A stretch of DNA of 35,659 bases, taken from assembly GCA_045591885.1 (NCBI GenBank), contig JAZNTT010000089.1, positions 1 through 35,659 of the forward strand, in the 5' to 3' direction. Shown here piece after piece: positions 6,595-14,989 of the stretch. The position numbers and the translations under genes were made by a program. This DNA comes from Colimorpha_A sp045591885 (GTDB lineage: Bacteria > Bacillota > Clostridia > Oscillospirales > CAG-272). Numbering within the stretch: position 1 is the first letter of the stretch; every line of letters begins with the position of its first letter. The notes beneath the pieces are model-generated. The model saw nothing but the letters and a program-made list of their open reading frames with translations, did no database searches and was not told the DNA's origin.

Positions 6595-8463
6595 ATGACT
6601 AAAACCACAAAAATATCCGTCATCGGCGCAGGTCACGCAGGCATTGAGGCGGCGCTTGCCTCAGCCAGAATGGGCATCGACACGGTTCTATTTACAATGA
6701 ACCTCGATGCCATCGGCAATATGCCATGCAACCCGTCAATAGGCGGTACAGGCAAAGGCCACCTCGTATTTGAAATAGACGCGCTCGGCGGTGAAATGGG
6801 CAGAAGTGCCGATAAGGTCACCCTGCAGAGCCGCACTCTCAACACGGGAAAAGGCCCTGCGGTCCGTTCAAAAAGAATACAGGCAGACCGCCTCAAATAC
6901 CGTTCGGTAATGAAGAGCGTCATCGAGAACACCGAAAACCTGCGTCTCGTTCAGGCAGAGATCGTAAAGATCACAGTCGAGGACGGCAGAATAACGGGTG
7001 TCGTCACCGCGCTCGGCACAGAATGGAAATGTGAACGCGTAATAATCGCAAGCGGAACCTACCTCGACAGCCGTATCGTCGTTGGCGAAAACGCGTTTTC
7101 GTCGGGTCCTGACGGAATGCTTCCGTCAAAGGGGCTTTCCGATAATCTCCGCGCCCTCGGAATCACGCTCCGCCGCTTCAAAACGGGAACTCCCGCACGC
7201 ATACACCGCCGTACAATCGACCTCGACATCCTCGAGCGTCAGGACGGCGAAGAATATATAACCCCATACTCGCGCGATACCGACGCCGAAGCGCTTAACG
7301 GTATCACGCAGATACCCTGCCACACCGCGTATACTAACGGTGAAACGCACGAAATAATCCGCGCGAATCTGCATCGGTCGCCCCTCTATTCGGGCGTTAT
7401 CGAGGGCGTAGGACCGCGCTATTGCCCGAGCATTGAGGACAAGGTCGTCCGCTTCTCCGACAAGGAGCGTCATCAGCTCTTTGTCGAGCCGACGGGCGCA
7501 GACACCGACGAAATGTACCTGCAGGGCTTCTCTTCCTCGCTCCCCGAGGACGTGCAGGAGGATATGCTCCATTCAATCGTCGGCTTCGAAAACGCACAGG
7601 TGATGCGCAACGCATACGCGATCGAGTACGATTGCTGCGACCCGACCGAGCTTTACCCGACGCTTGAATTTAAGACCATAAAGGGTCTTTACGGCGCAGG
7701 TCAGTTCAACGGCACGTCGGGCTACGAGGAGGCAGCCGCACAGGGTCTTATCGCAGGTATTAACGCCGCGCTTTCCCTGCAAGGACGCGAGCAAATAATC
7801 CTCTCACGCGACAGCTCCTATATCGGTACGCTCATCGACGATCTTGTCACAAAGGGAACGAACGAGCCGTACAGAATCATGACCTCGCGCTCCGAATACC
7901 GTCTGCTTCTACGTCAGGATAACGCCGAAGAGCGCCTGATCGAATACGGCAGATACGCAGGCCTCATCTGCGACGAACGCTACGAGGCATACTTAAGCGA
8001 GCAGCAAATGATAAAGGACGAGATAAGACGTCTAAGCAAGACCTCGATACCCCCGTCCGATAAATTAAACGAGATACTATCCGAGGCAGGAACGGTGCCG
8101 ATGACTACCGGCATGCGCCTCAGTGACCTCATTCGCCGTCCGCAGGTGAGCTACGAAATGCTCGCCGAGTTCGACGTAACGCGCCCGACCCTCCCCTACC
8201 GTGTTAGATACGAGGCAGAGGTGCAGATAAAGTACGAGGGCTACATCGAGCGCCAAAAGAACGAGGCAAAGAAGCTTGAAAAGCTGTCGGAAAAGAAGCT
8301 TTCGCCAGACATCGACTATTCGAAGATCGACGGACTTCGACTTGAAGCGCGCCAGAAGCTGAATAAAATAAAGCCGTCAGACATCGGTCAGGCGTCGCGC
8401 ATCAGCGGTGTCAGCCCTGCCGATATTTCGGTTCTCCTTATATGGCTTAAGGCGAAGGAGTAA
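6595..8463 (+). CDS. mnmG: tRNA uridine-34 carboxymethylaminomethyl synthase subunit
   Basis: MnmG (GidA) binds FAD and NADH and acts with the GTPase MnmE to modify wobble uridine in tRNAs reading NNA/NNG codons. The 622-residue protein is full length. It has the FAD dinucleotide motif GAGHAG (11-16), the first family signature GPRYCPSIEDK with catalytic C278, and the second signature AGQFNGTSGYEEAAAQG (about 376-392). The C-terminal helical domain for MnmE and tRNA binding ends in the usual LLIWLK. The start has only a weak purine-rich site (CGGAAAA). The next gene is rsmG, the classical gidA-gidB order. mnmE is not in the window. Confidence 0.97.
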   Translation: MTKTTKISVIGAGHAGIEAALASARMGIDTVLFTMNLDAIGNMPCNPSIGGTGKGHLVFEIDALGGEMGRSADKVTLQSRTLNTGKGPAVRSKRIQADRLKYRSVMKSVIENTENLRLVQAEIVKITVEDGRITGVVTALGTEWKCERVIIASGTYLDSRIVVGENAFSSGPDGMLPSKGLSDNLRALGITLRRFKTGTPARIHRRTIDLDILERQDGEEYITPYSRDTDAEALNGITQIPCHTAYTNGETHEIIRANLHRSPLYSGVIEGVGPRYCPSIEDKVVRFSDKERHQLFVEPTGADTDEMYLQGFSSSLPEDVQEDMLHSIVGFENAQVMRNAYAIEYDCCDPTELYPTLEFKTIKGLYGAGQFNGTSGYEEAAAQGLIAGINAALSLQGREQIILSRDSSYIGTLIDDLVTKGTNEPYRIMTSRSEYRLLLRQDNAEERLIEYGRYAGLICDERYEAYLSEQQMIKDEIRRLSKTSIPPSDKLNEILSEAGTVPMTTGMRLSDLIRRPQVSYEMLAEFDVTRPTLPYRVRYEAEVQIKYEGYIERQKNEAKKLEKLSEKKLSPDIDYSKIDGLRLEARQKLNKIKPSDIGQASRISGVSPADISVLLIWLKAKE

Positions 8464-8499
8464 TGACACTTATATCCCACATAAACTTTGTCACTAAAT

Positions 8500-8643
8500 A
8501 CCTTCTCCAGCGGGATGAAGGTAAGAGGTAAACCTCGGATGAGGTGTCATCTCCCACGATCGAATTTTTGTATTGATAAAACGAACCTACTCCTCATCCG
8601 TCATTTGCTTACGCAAATGCCACCTTCTCCCTCAGGAGAAGGT
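8500..8643. repeat. Palindromic intergenic element, copy B (inverted)
   Basis: 144 bases bounded by ACCTTCTCC (8500-8508) and GGAGAAGGT (8635-8643). Its left 45 bases match the reverse complement of the right end of copy A almost base for base. The middle hairpin is CATTTGC/GCAAATG (8602-8619) here, where copy A has CAGGCG/CGCCTG: the sequence differs while pairing is kept. It sits between mnmG and rsmG and forms most of that gap. Confidence 0.85.
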
Positions 8644-8689
8644 CAAACACCGCCCCGATTCATCAATACTCTCTATTCAAGAGGTCAAA

Positions 8690-9400
8690 ATGTATTCAGA
8701 AAAAATAAAGGCCGCACTAAAGGACAACGGTGTGTCCGTCAATAATCCGCAAGCGAAGCTCCTGTCCGATTACCTGACCGAGCTTCTCGAAACTAATAAA
8801 ACGACCAACCTCACCGCCATAAAGGACCCCGACGAGGCGATCGTCAAGCACATTGCCGACTGTGCCGTCTGCGTAAAGGACATACCGCAGGGAGCAGACC
8901 TGCTCGACGTCGGAAGCGGCGCAGGACTTCCTGCCTTCCCGTTTGCGATTCTACGCCCCGACATATCGGTCACCGCCCTCGACAGCACGGGCAAGAAAAT
9001 TGAATTTATAAAGTCGACTGCCGAAAAGCTCGGTATAGGTAATCTCAAAACGATCTCGGCACGCGCCGAAACGCTTGCTAACAACCGCAGCTACCGTCAG
9101 CGCTACACGGTAGTCAGCGCACGCGCAGTCGCGCGTCTGAACGTACTTTCCGAGCTTTGTTTACCGTTTTTGAAGGTCGGAGGCGTGTTCCTATCAATGA
9201 AGAGCCGTCTTGCCGACGAGGAGCTACAAGAAGCACTCTCGGGCATCGGCACGCTCGGCGGCAAGCCGCGCGAGGTCAAGAAATTTACCCTCGTCGGAGG
9301 CGAAAACGAGGAACGATGCCTCATCATAATCGACAAGCGCCGCGACACCCCTCCGCAGTTCCCACGTGCTTACGCAAGAATCTCGTCAAAACCGTTATAA
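8690..9400 (+). CDS. rsmG: 16S rRNA (guanine527-N7)-methyltransferase
   Basis: RsmG (GidB) methylates N7 of G527 in 16S rRNA. The 236-residue protein shows the family opening NKTTNLTAIKDP (about 36-47), SAM motif I LLDVGSGAGLPAFPFAI (71-87), and the SARAVARL segment that marks RsmG. I chose the ATG at 8690, which has AGAGG about six bases upstream and begins the typical protein. The frame stays open 39 codons further upstream, but that part is translated palindromic repeat and is not likely coding. A terminator follows immediately. Confidence 0.95.
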   Translation: MYSEKIKAALKDNGVSVNNPQAKLLSDYLTELLETNKTTNLTAIKDPDEAIVKHIADCAVCVKDIPQGADLLDVGSGAGLPAFPFAILRPDISVTALDSTGKKIEFIKSTAEKLGIGNLKTISARAETLANNRSYRQRYTVVSARAVARLNVLSELCLPFLKVGGVFLSMKSRLADEELQEALSGIGTLGGKPREVKKFTLVGGENEERCLIIIDKRRDTPPQFPRAYARISSKPL

Positions 9401-9401
9401 C

Positions 9402-9430
9402 AAAACCGCCGAACTCTCGGCGGTTTTTTA
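9402..9430 (+). terminator. Intrinsic terminator after rsmG
   Basis: AACCGCCGA (9404-9412), loop ACTC, TCGGCGGTT (9417-9425), then T5A. Confidence 0.93.
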
Positions 9431-9431
9431 G

Positions 9432-9460
9432 TTTACATATTAAACGTATTATGATATAAT
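9432..9460 (+). promoter_or_regulatory. Promoter of the sigma/anti-sigma pair
   Basis: -35 TTTACA (9432-9437), 17-base spacer, -10 TATAAT (9455-9460). It resembles a vegetative promoter rather than an ECF promoter, so the pair is probably not expressed solely by self-activation. The leader before the sigma start is about 85 bases. Confidence 0.8.
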
Positions 9461-9551
9461 ATTATAAACTCAATTTCTTTTACAGTTTTTCCGTTTTTTG
9501 TCGACTGTATTTATGAAGGGCCTTTCAGACTATCGAAAAAGGAGGTACGGT

Positions 9552-10139
9552 ATGGAACTTCAAAGCAAGCAGACACCGATCATGAGCGACGAAAAGATCG
9601 TCGAGCTTTATTTTGAGCGCGACGAGCAAGCGATCAAGGAAACCGACGCTAAATACAAGCGGTTTTTGCTTTCGGTCGCGCACAATATCGTTCACGACAC
9701 CGCCGATGAGGAAGAATGTCTGAACGATACATACGTCGGCGCGTGGAACTCAATTCCGCCTGCCCGTCCGTCTTTCCTGCAGGCGTTTCTTGCCACCATC
9801 ATGCGTCGGTCGGCAATAGACTGCTACAAGGCGAGAAAAAGGCAAAAGCGTGTCGCGTCGGAAATGACTGTGTCGTTATCCGAGCTTGAGGATTTCATAT
9901 CGGAGGACGATATGTACTCCGAGGCAGACGCAAGGGAGCTTGGACGTGTCATAAGCGACTTCGTACGCTCGCTGTCGGAAAGACGAATGTATATCTTTAT
10001 GAGCAGATATTACGTAGCGCGCCCGATAAAGGAGATCGCAAAAGCACTTTCCTGCAGCGAATCGACGGTCAACAAGGAGATCGCGGCTATCAAGCGCGAG
10101 CTGAGTGAAAAGCTTGAAAAGGAGGGCTACACTATATGA
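9552..10139 (+). CDS. ECF-like RNA polymerase sigma factor
   Basis: A 195-residue sigma-70 family protein with only regions 2 and 4. Region 2 spans about 35-100 (DEEECLNDTYVGAWNSIPP). Region 4 spans about 135-190, with the recognition helix-turn-helix IKEIAKALSCSESTVNKEIAAIKREL. The start at 9552 has GGAGG six bases upstream; the frame stays open 18 codons further without such a site. The stop overlaps the next start (ATGA), coupling it to a membrane protein that is probably its anti-sigma factor. The regulon cannot be read from this window. Confidence 0.9.
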   Translation: MELQSKQTPIMSDEKIVELYFERDEQAIKETDAKYKRFLLSVAHNIVHDTADEEECLNDTYVGAWNSIPPARPSFLQAFLATIMRRSAIDCYKARKRQKRVASEMTVSLSELEDFISEDDMYSEADARELGRVISDFVRSLSERRMYIFMSRYYVARPIKEIAKALSCSESTVNKEIAAIKRELSEKLEKEGYTI

Positions 10140-11416
10140 AAGAAAATGAGTTTTTAGACGGCGTAAGTAATATAGATCCCGACATAGTTGAACGCTTTAT
10201 TTCGATGGATAATCGGCTCAAAAATCAAGCAAGCAAAAGAAGCATTTGGGTCCGCGTCGGTGCACTTGCCGCGTGCTTTGCTCTGATCGCAAGCGTGGTA
10301 CTGTCTGTTATCTCAAATATTGTTCCAACCTGGAACACGGCACATTACTCGGCATCGGATATTGCAAAGCTGTTTTCGCCCAGTTATGATGGAGAAACAA
10401 ACGCTTATACAACGCAATACGTACCCGACGAAAAGTATTTGTATATTAACGAAATACCCGATAGCAAGTATTTGCCGATATACAAATACGCCATACAAAC
10501 CAAAAAGGTTAACGAAAAGGAATATAAAGAGTTCTCCGGGAGTGTTCTTCCGAAATTGATTAACGCCCTCGGCGGAGTTGCTCCCGAATATAAAAGAAAA
10601 GACGTTAATGACGGAGATGAAATATATTCTTTTGGAAATATTGGAAAATACCATTTCAGTATCGAGCAAAATGAAACAACCAGCAATGTAAATTTTTGGG
10701 ATGATAATTCGAACGACGGTGATAGCACGGTCATTTTAGACGGAGAGACCGTGCAAATAGACCAGCGGATGAGTGACGAGGAAATACTTGAATCCCTCGA
10801 ATCGGTAAAAAACAAGCTGTTTGACATTTTGGGTGTGTCTTTTAAGAACGCAAAAGTTGTGCGAAGCTTTTATAAAGGGAGAGAAACCGGCGCAGATAGA
10901 ATACGTATATACTTTTATAACGAAAACGCACATCCGCTGAACAAGCATCAAGATTATCCGGTTTCCGATTATATTTATTTATTGTTTGATGCTCCCGAAG
11001 CCAATTCCGATGATCCTGAAAGCAGTCATGTCTTTACAGACGTAAATATTTACTATACCAAATACAGAAACGACATTTCAAAAGAATACGATCACATCGC
11101 AAACGCCAAGCGTATTTCTCTCAAAAAAGCAGAGGAGCTTTTATATAAGGGCTACGTATTCGGCGGTCACACCTGCCCTATTTGTATGAAAGCACAAGAC
11201 AAGATAAGCTTTGATGACTATGATTTCGTCGATATAGAATACGTTTACGACCGGTTTCCTGATACGTCAACAGACGTAATACCGTTTTATGCTTTTTACA
11301 AAAAAATTGAAACAAATAGATACGGAATAATCGTCTACGCAAAAACCTACGTCCCTGCAATACAGGTCAGCGGTTACGAAGAATATTTTGAAAGTCAAGC
11401 GGCGAATCACAGATAA
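10136..11416 (+). CDS. Membrane-anchored putative anti-sigma factor
   Basis: A 426-residue protein with a short cytoplasmic N-terminus (1-39), one membrane segment (about 40-62) and a large domain that should lie outside the cell. Translational overlap with the sigma gene and this topology make it the likely anti-sigma factor. No zinc-binding anti-sigma motif is visible in the N-terminus. The outer part is rich in Asp, Asn, Tyr and Lys and contains GGHTCPICM (about 346), a CxxC pair that could bind metal or form a disulfide. The gene is clearly more A+T-rich than rsmG before it and ispE after it, which fits an accessory origin or relaxed selection. The role is inferred from gene order. Confidence 0.75.
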   Translation: MKENEFLDGVSNIDPDIVERFISMDNRLKNQASKRSIWVRVGALAACFALIASVVLSVISNIVPTWNTAHYSASDIAKLFSPSYDGETNAYTTQYVPDEKYLYINEIPDSKYLPIYKYAIQTKKVNEKEYKEFSGSVLPKLINALGGVAPEYKRKDVNDGDEIYSFGNIGKYHFSIEQNETTSNVNFWDDNSNDGDSTVILDGETVQIDQRMSDEEILESLESVKNKLFDILGVSFKNAKVVRSFYKGRETGADRIRIYFYNENAHPLNKHQDYPVSDYIYLLFDAPEANSDDPESSHVFTDVNIYYTKYRNDISKEYDHIANAKRISLKKAEELLYKGYVFGGHTCPICMKAQDKISFDDYDFVDIEYVYDRFPDTSTDVIPFYAFYKKIETNRYGIIVYAKTYVPAIQVSGYEEYFESQAANHR

Positions 11417-11420
11417 AGTT

Positions 11421-11458
11421 AAACAGCTCCACCCAATCGGGTGGAGCTGTATTTTTAT
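11421..11458. terminator. Bidirectional intrinsic terminator
   Basis: A 12-base stem ACAGCTCCACCC (11423-11434), loop AATC, GGGTGGAGCTGT (11439-11450), followed by ATTTTTAT on the plus strand. On the minus strand the tail is the weaker TTTAACTTTATC. It ends the sigma operon and, from the other side, ispE, whose stop is five bases away. Confidence 0.9.
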
Positions 11459-12285
11459 ACTAAAAATGCACTGTAACCGGCGTTTAAGATGCCGTTTTGT
11501 GCCGTTTTTGCGCCGTTTTCGGTATCAAAAAGTCCGAAAACTGCCGAGCCGGAGCCGGACATGAGTGTGCCGAGAGCGCTGTTTTCGATGAAGCATTTTT
11601 TGACTTCCCGACAGCTCGGGAGTGTGTCCTCGAATCTGTTATAGAGGTGCTTGCCGATCATGGCGAGGTCGCCGTTTTCCATCGCCGTACGGAGGGCTTC
11701 GATGTCGCCGCGTGCCGACGGTGGCGTATTATCTATCACTCGGTACGCCTCGGGGGTCGAGACCTTACCGACACCGCCGCTGATAACTATATGGCACTCG
11801 GGCAATGACGGGAACGGGCTGAGTATCTCACCGATTCCCTCGGCGAGCATCGTTCCGCCTACGACGCAGAACGGCACGTCGGCACCTATCCTCGCGCCGA
11901 TCTTGCAAAGCTCGTCGGTCGTGAAAACGCCGTCGTACAGCCCATTAAGCGCGCGGAGAACTGCCGCCGCGTCCGAGCTTCCGCCGCCGAGTCCCGCCTC
12001 TCTGGGCAGGTGCTTTTCAAGCTCAATAAAGCATCCGTCCCTTGTGCCGAGTGCGTTAAAAAACGCATTTGCGGCTTTGAGGCAGAGGTTATCCTCGCCG
12101 ACGGTCAAGGTCGGGTCGGTGCTCGTCATACTTCTGCTCTCCGACTTGCTCACCGTTACCGTATCGTAAAAGCTATCGCTTCTAACCTCGGTCATAACGC
12201 TCAGAATATTATGATATCCGTCCTCGCGCTTCCCCAGCACGTCGAGGTACAAATTTATCTTCGCATACGCCTTTTCAGTTATCAT
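11455..12285 (-). CDS. ispE: 4-diphosphocytidyl-2-C-methyl-D-erythritol kinase
   Basis: A GHMP-family kinase of the methylerythritol phosphate route to isoprenoids. The 276-residue protein begins with the IspE pattern AKINLYLDVLGKREDGYH (8-25) and has the ATP-binding glycine-rich loop GLGGGSSDAA (98-107). The C-terminal GSGSAVFGLF motif is near residue 250. It is the last gene of a minus-strand unit: its ATG directly follows the stop of the DUF554 gene, and AAGGTG inside that gene serves as ribosome binding site. The usual neighbours purR or spoVG are not here. Confidence 0.96.
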   Translation of the reverse strand: MITEKAYAKINLYLDVLGKREDGYHNILSVMTEVRSDSFYDTVTVSKSESRSMTSTDPTLTVGEDNLCLKAANAFFNALGTRDGCFIELEKHLPREAGLGGGSSDAAAVLRALNGLYDGVFTTDELCKIGARIGADVPFCVVGGTMLAEGIGEILSPFPSLPECHIVISGGVGKVSTPEAYRVIDNTPPSARGDIEALRTAMENGDLAMIGKHLYNRFEDTLPSCREVKKCFIENSALGTLMSGSGSAVFGLFDTENGAKTAQNGILNAGYSAFLV

Positions 12286-12987
12286 TTACATCACCTTACT
12301 AAGAAGTCCCGTAAGATACACGAATATCGGCACGAACATAAGTGCAGGCAGATAATCCGCGACCTTTATCTTCGTTATTTTCATCAGGTTAAGACCGATA
12401 AGCGCGACCATAAGGGATCCTACGCAGGTCAGCTCCGCTATCAGCTCGACGGTCATTATCGGGCTTATGTATTCAGCAAGGAGTGCAAGACCGCCTTGAA
12501 ACACAAACACGAACACCGCGGAGAGCAGTACGCCTATTCCGAGCGTTGACGCGAGCACCATTGAGGAAACGAGGTCGAGTATCGACTTCGTATAGAGCAT
12601 CGTATTATCTCCAAATCCTGCATTGAGCGATCCGACTATCGTCATAGCACCGACACAGAATATGAGACACCCGTTAACAGCGCCCTCGGCGAGCGAAACC
12701 TCGCTTTTACCGTTTTTGCGGAATTTCTTCTCGATATTATCCCCAAGTCTGTGGATACCGTCGTCGATCCTCAGAGCCGAGCCTATCGCCGCGCCGAACG
12801 CGATAGACAGTATGAGTACAAGCGGATTTTTGCCTCCGAGCATTCCGCTGACGCCGATATAGACGGTACACATTCCGAGACCGATCATAACAGTATCGGT
12901 CACTCTTTTCGGAAGCCCCTTTTTGAGCATCCAGCCGATAGTGCTTCCTATAATTACTGTCAGGGTATTGAAAAGTACGCCCTGCAT
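12286..12987 (-). CDS. DUF554-family membrane protein
   Basis: A 233-residue integral membrane protein with about six to seven hydrophobic segments, of the DUF554 family (B. subtilis YdfK-like). The family start is clear: a short helix followed by GSTIGWMLKKGLP and the GLGMCTVYIGVSG segment. No transported substrate is established for this family to my knowledge. It lies four bases after the upstream hypothetical gene and abuts ispE, so it belongs to the beta-lactamase-like/hypothetical/DUF554/ispE unit. Confidence 0.88.
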   Translation of the reverse strand: MQGVLFNTLTVIIGSTIGWMLKKGLPKRVTDTVMIGLGMCTVYIGVSGMLGGKNPLVLILSIAFGAAIGSALRIDDGIHRLGDNIEKKFRKNGKSEVSLAEGAVNGCLIFCVGAMTIVGSLNAGFGDNTMLYTKSILDLVSSMVLASTLGIGVLLSAVFVFVFQGGLALLAEYISPIMTVELIAELTCVGSLMVALIGLNLMKITKIKVADYLPALMFVPIFVYLTGLLSKVM

Positions 12988-12991
12988 AATA

Positions 12992-13660
12992 TCATCTCTT
13001 TTCTATACCAAATGCGCGGTAATAGCGGTAGAGGACGTTCTCTGCCGTTTTTTTATTTTGCTCCGACATTGTCGGGATCAACTTATTTATCATCTCGGCT
13101 CTTCTCTCATTGAAAACGGCGTTTTCAAGTCCGTCAACGAGGAGAAGAAGCGGCAAAAGCTCGCTGTCCGAGGTTAATGGCGATAACAGGCTCATACACC
13201 TTTCTGCCTCATACTTAAAGCCGTACCGCTTATGTGTTGCCCATACTGTCAGCTCGGAAAGACTTATCTCCGTCTCGCCGCGGCGGAAATAAATCACGTT
13301 CCCGTCGCATCGGCAATTTCCCGCAAGGGAGAGCGTGAGCGGCTTTTCGGCGTTTACACAGGTGAAGAGGTAAGAATCGCCGTTTTCTTTTGGTATTATT
13401 CTGCTTCCGTTCAGAGCCTTGATCGCACCTGAGCTATCGTGCATCGCGCGGAAGCATGGCTTATCCGAAAGCAAAAGGACGTTACGCGAGCGGATCAGTC
13501 CGTTCGGCTCGCTTCCGTAAAGAACGATACCTCTTTCGTCATATTCAAAATCGCGGCAATCGAGCTTTATCGACAAAATGCCGCGGGCAAATCCGAAAAT
13601 CAGCTCGTTTTCAAGGAAGATCGAGTAGAGGTCGCCAAAGTCAAAAGCCTTATAATTCAT
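12992..13660 (-). CDS. Hypothetical soluble protein
   Basis: 222 residues, not recognised. No signal peptide or membrane segment. The N-terminal 150 residues look beta-rich, with alternating hydrophobic stretches (GILSIKLDCRDFEYDERGIVLYG, then LTLSLAGNCRCDGNVIYF). The last 70 residues look helical and charged. The ATG directly follows the stop of the beta-lactamase-like gene (TAAATG), and the DUF554 gene starts four bases after its end. Tight packing and codon use like its neighbours argue for a real gene. Its position after a membrane-anchored extracytoplasmic protein hints at a shared task but does not prove one. Confidence 0.75.
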   Translation of the reverse strand: MNYKAFDFGDLYSIFLENELIFGFARGILSIKLDCRDFEYDERGIVLYGSEPNGLIRSRNVLLLSDKPCFRAMHDSSGAIKALNGSRIIPKENGDSYLFTCVNAEKPLTLSLAGNCRCDGNVIYFRRGETEISLSELTVWATHKRYGFKYEAERCMSLLSPLTSDSELLPLLLLVDGLENAVFNERRAEMINKLIPTMSEQNKKTAENVLYRYYRAFGIEKR

Positions 13661-14941
13661 TTACTCGTAAAACGCGTTATGAAGCTCGTTCACAAGTGAG
13701 GCGAGCTTATTTATGTACTTATTAACCGTATCGTTACTCGTCATATCCGACATAAAGACCAGGACGTACGGGTGACCTCCGTCGATGACCGCCATATCGT
13801 GATACGCGCCGTCGTCCCAGCCGCTTCCGTGTATAACGTCACTTCCCACGATACCCGGAGTTATCATCACGTTATGAACGCCCTTCATCATAGCATCCTT
13901 CATCATATCGGCATAGTGCGCATCGCTCTCGCAGAAGGCGTACGCCTGCTTTATAACGAGCGCGAGGTCTGCCGCAGTTGCCTGAGTCGGATCGGTTTTC
14001 ATTGTAGTTGTTCCGATGTTTGCAAGCAAGTTTTTGCGGAGCGCGGTACCGTATACCTTCGTCAGCTCCTTTTCCGCAACCGCATCACCGTATTTGAGGT
14101 AGGCTTCAAAAAGCTCCTTGTAGGTAAACTCCGTACCGTATTCGCTGTCCTTGATTATTCCCGAACCGCTTACCGCTTTGCTCTCGGTATAGGTAAATAT
14201 TTTTGAAAGATCGTACTTGAATTTATAGGTCGGGAATCCGTCGGAAGTACCGTTAAGCGCCTCATATTCAGCAAGCTTCTTTTCGTAATCCGCCATTTCA
14301 TTGGACGCCGCGATCAGCACCGACAGCGCAAACGGTGTACGCAGACATCCCGCCGACGGGTATTTTGCGTTTTCGTTTATTTTCAGAGTATAGCCCCTGC
14401 CGAGATCCTCGTAATAGAGCGATATTTTCGCATCCTTGACCGCGGGATTTTCGAGAAGCGTATATATTTGCTTCAAAATCTCGTACTGCTTATTTACATT
14501 CGTTCCGTAGGTCCTTGTGATCTCTGATATCTGATTATTCAGAACCGTTATTTCGCTTTCCTTTGCTTTAAGCTCTGCCTTCAGCTCACTAAGCTGTGCG
14601 TTCAGCTTTTTGTACATCTGATCGGAATTGCCTATCGAGTTTTTCAACTCAGTAAGCTCGGTTTCGGTCTGCCATATCTTATTCTCAAGCTCGCTTTTAC
14701 TTCTCTCGGCAAGCTCGATACGGTTATTTATATCGGAAAGCTTCGCATTAAGCTCGTTTTTCTTTTTTTCGAGGTCGGATAATTCGATCTCCTTGTTCGT
14801 TCGATAACGCGAATACTCATCTTCTGTTTTTGAGAGCATTCCCATAAGCGCCGTCGCGAGTATCGCCGTTGCCAAAAAGAGCGCCGCCATCGCCGCACTA
14901 AGTGAATATGCCGCTTTTTCGTGTACCGTAAAATTTTTCAT
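13661..14941 (-). CDS. Membrane-anchored beta-lactamase-like pseudoenzyme
   Basis: 426 residues: a short inner N-terminus, a membrane anchor (about 15-35), a long charged coiled coil (38-145) and a C-terminal domain (150-426) like class A beta-lactamase-related serine hydrolases. Aligning the family landmarks, the active-site SxxK is GCLR (G198, R201 in YPSAGCLRTPFAL). The SDN triad is GDA (285-287). The HKTG motif is HGSG (371-374). All three catalytic motifs are thus lost while the scaffold (GSGW...DGAYHDMAVIDG, PYVLVFMSD) is kept, so hydrolysis is unlikely and a binding or scaffolding role is inferred. GAGG precedes the ATG. A strong promoter and a palindrome lie in front. It directly follows divIC, and the coiled coil outside the membrane recalls division or envelope proteins. 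Confidence 0.8.
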   Translation of the reverse strand: MKNFTVHEKAAYSLSAAMAALFLATAILATALMGMLSKTEDEYSRYRTNKEIELSDLEKKKNELNAKLSDINNRIELAERSKSELENKIWQTETELTELKNSIGNSDQMYKKLNAQLSELKAELKAKESEITVLNNQISEITRTYGTNVNKQYEILKQIYTLLENPAVKDAKISLYYEDLGRGYTLKINENAKYPSAGCLRTPFALSVLIAASNEMADYEKKLAEYEALNGTSDGFPTYKFKYDLSKIFTYTESKAVSGSGIIKDSEYGTEFTYKELFEAYLKYGDAVAEKELTKVYGTALRKNLLANIGTTTMKTDPTQATAADLALVIKQAYAFCESDAHYADMMKDAMMKGVHNVMITPGIVGSDVIHGSGWDDGAYHDMAVIDGGHPYVLVFMSDMTSNDTVNKYINKLASLVNELHNAFYE

Positions 14942-14961
14942 TGCTTCCTCTGAAAAAGAAA

Positions 14962-14988
14962 ATACTGTATTACAAAGTAATACAGTAT
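14962..14988. repeat. Perfect palindrome in the leader of the beta-lactamase-like gene
   Basis: ATACTGTATTAC, three-base spacer, GTAATACAGTAT. It lies directly downstream of the -10 on the minus strand, so it is at or just after the transcription start. The minus strand continues TTTTCTTTTTC, so it could also act as an intrinsic terminator or attenuator for transcripts coming from divIC. As DNA it could be a repressor operator. Confidence 0.75.
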
Positions 14989-14989
14989 A

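Noticed and set aside
8488..8745. Small open frame between mnmG and rsmG
   Set aside because: It is translated palindromic repeat and overlaps the rsmG start.
12010..12549. 179-codon plus-strand open frame
   Set aside because: It lies opposite ispE and the DUF554 gene, both clear, and has no ribosome binding site.
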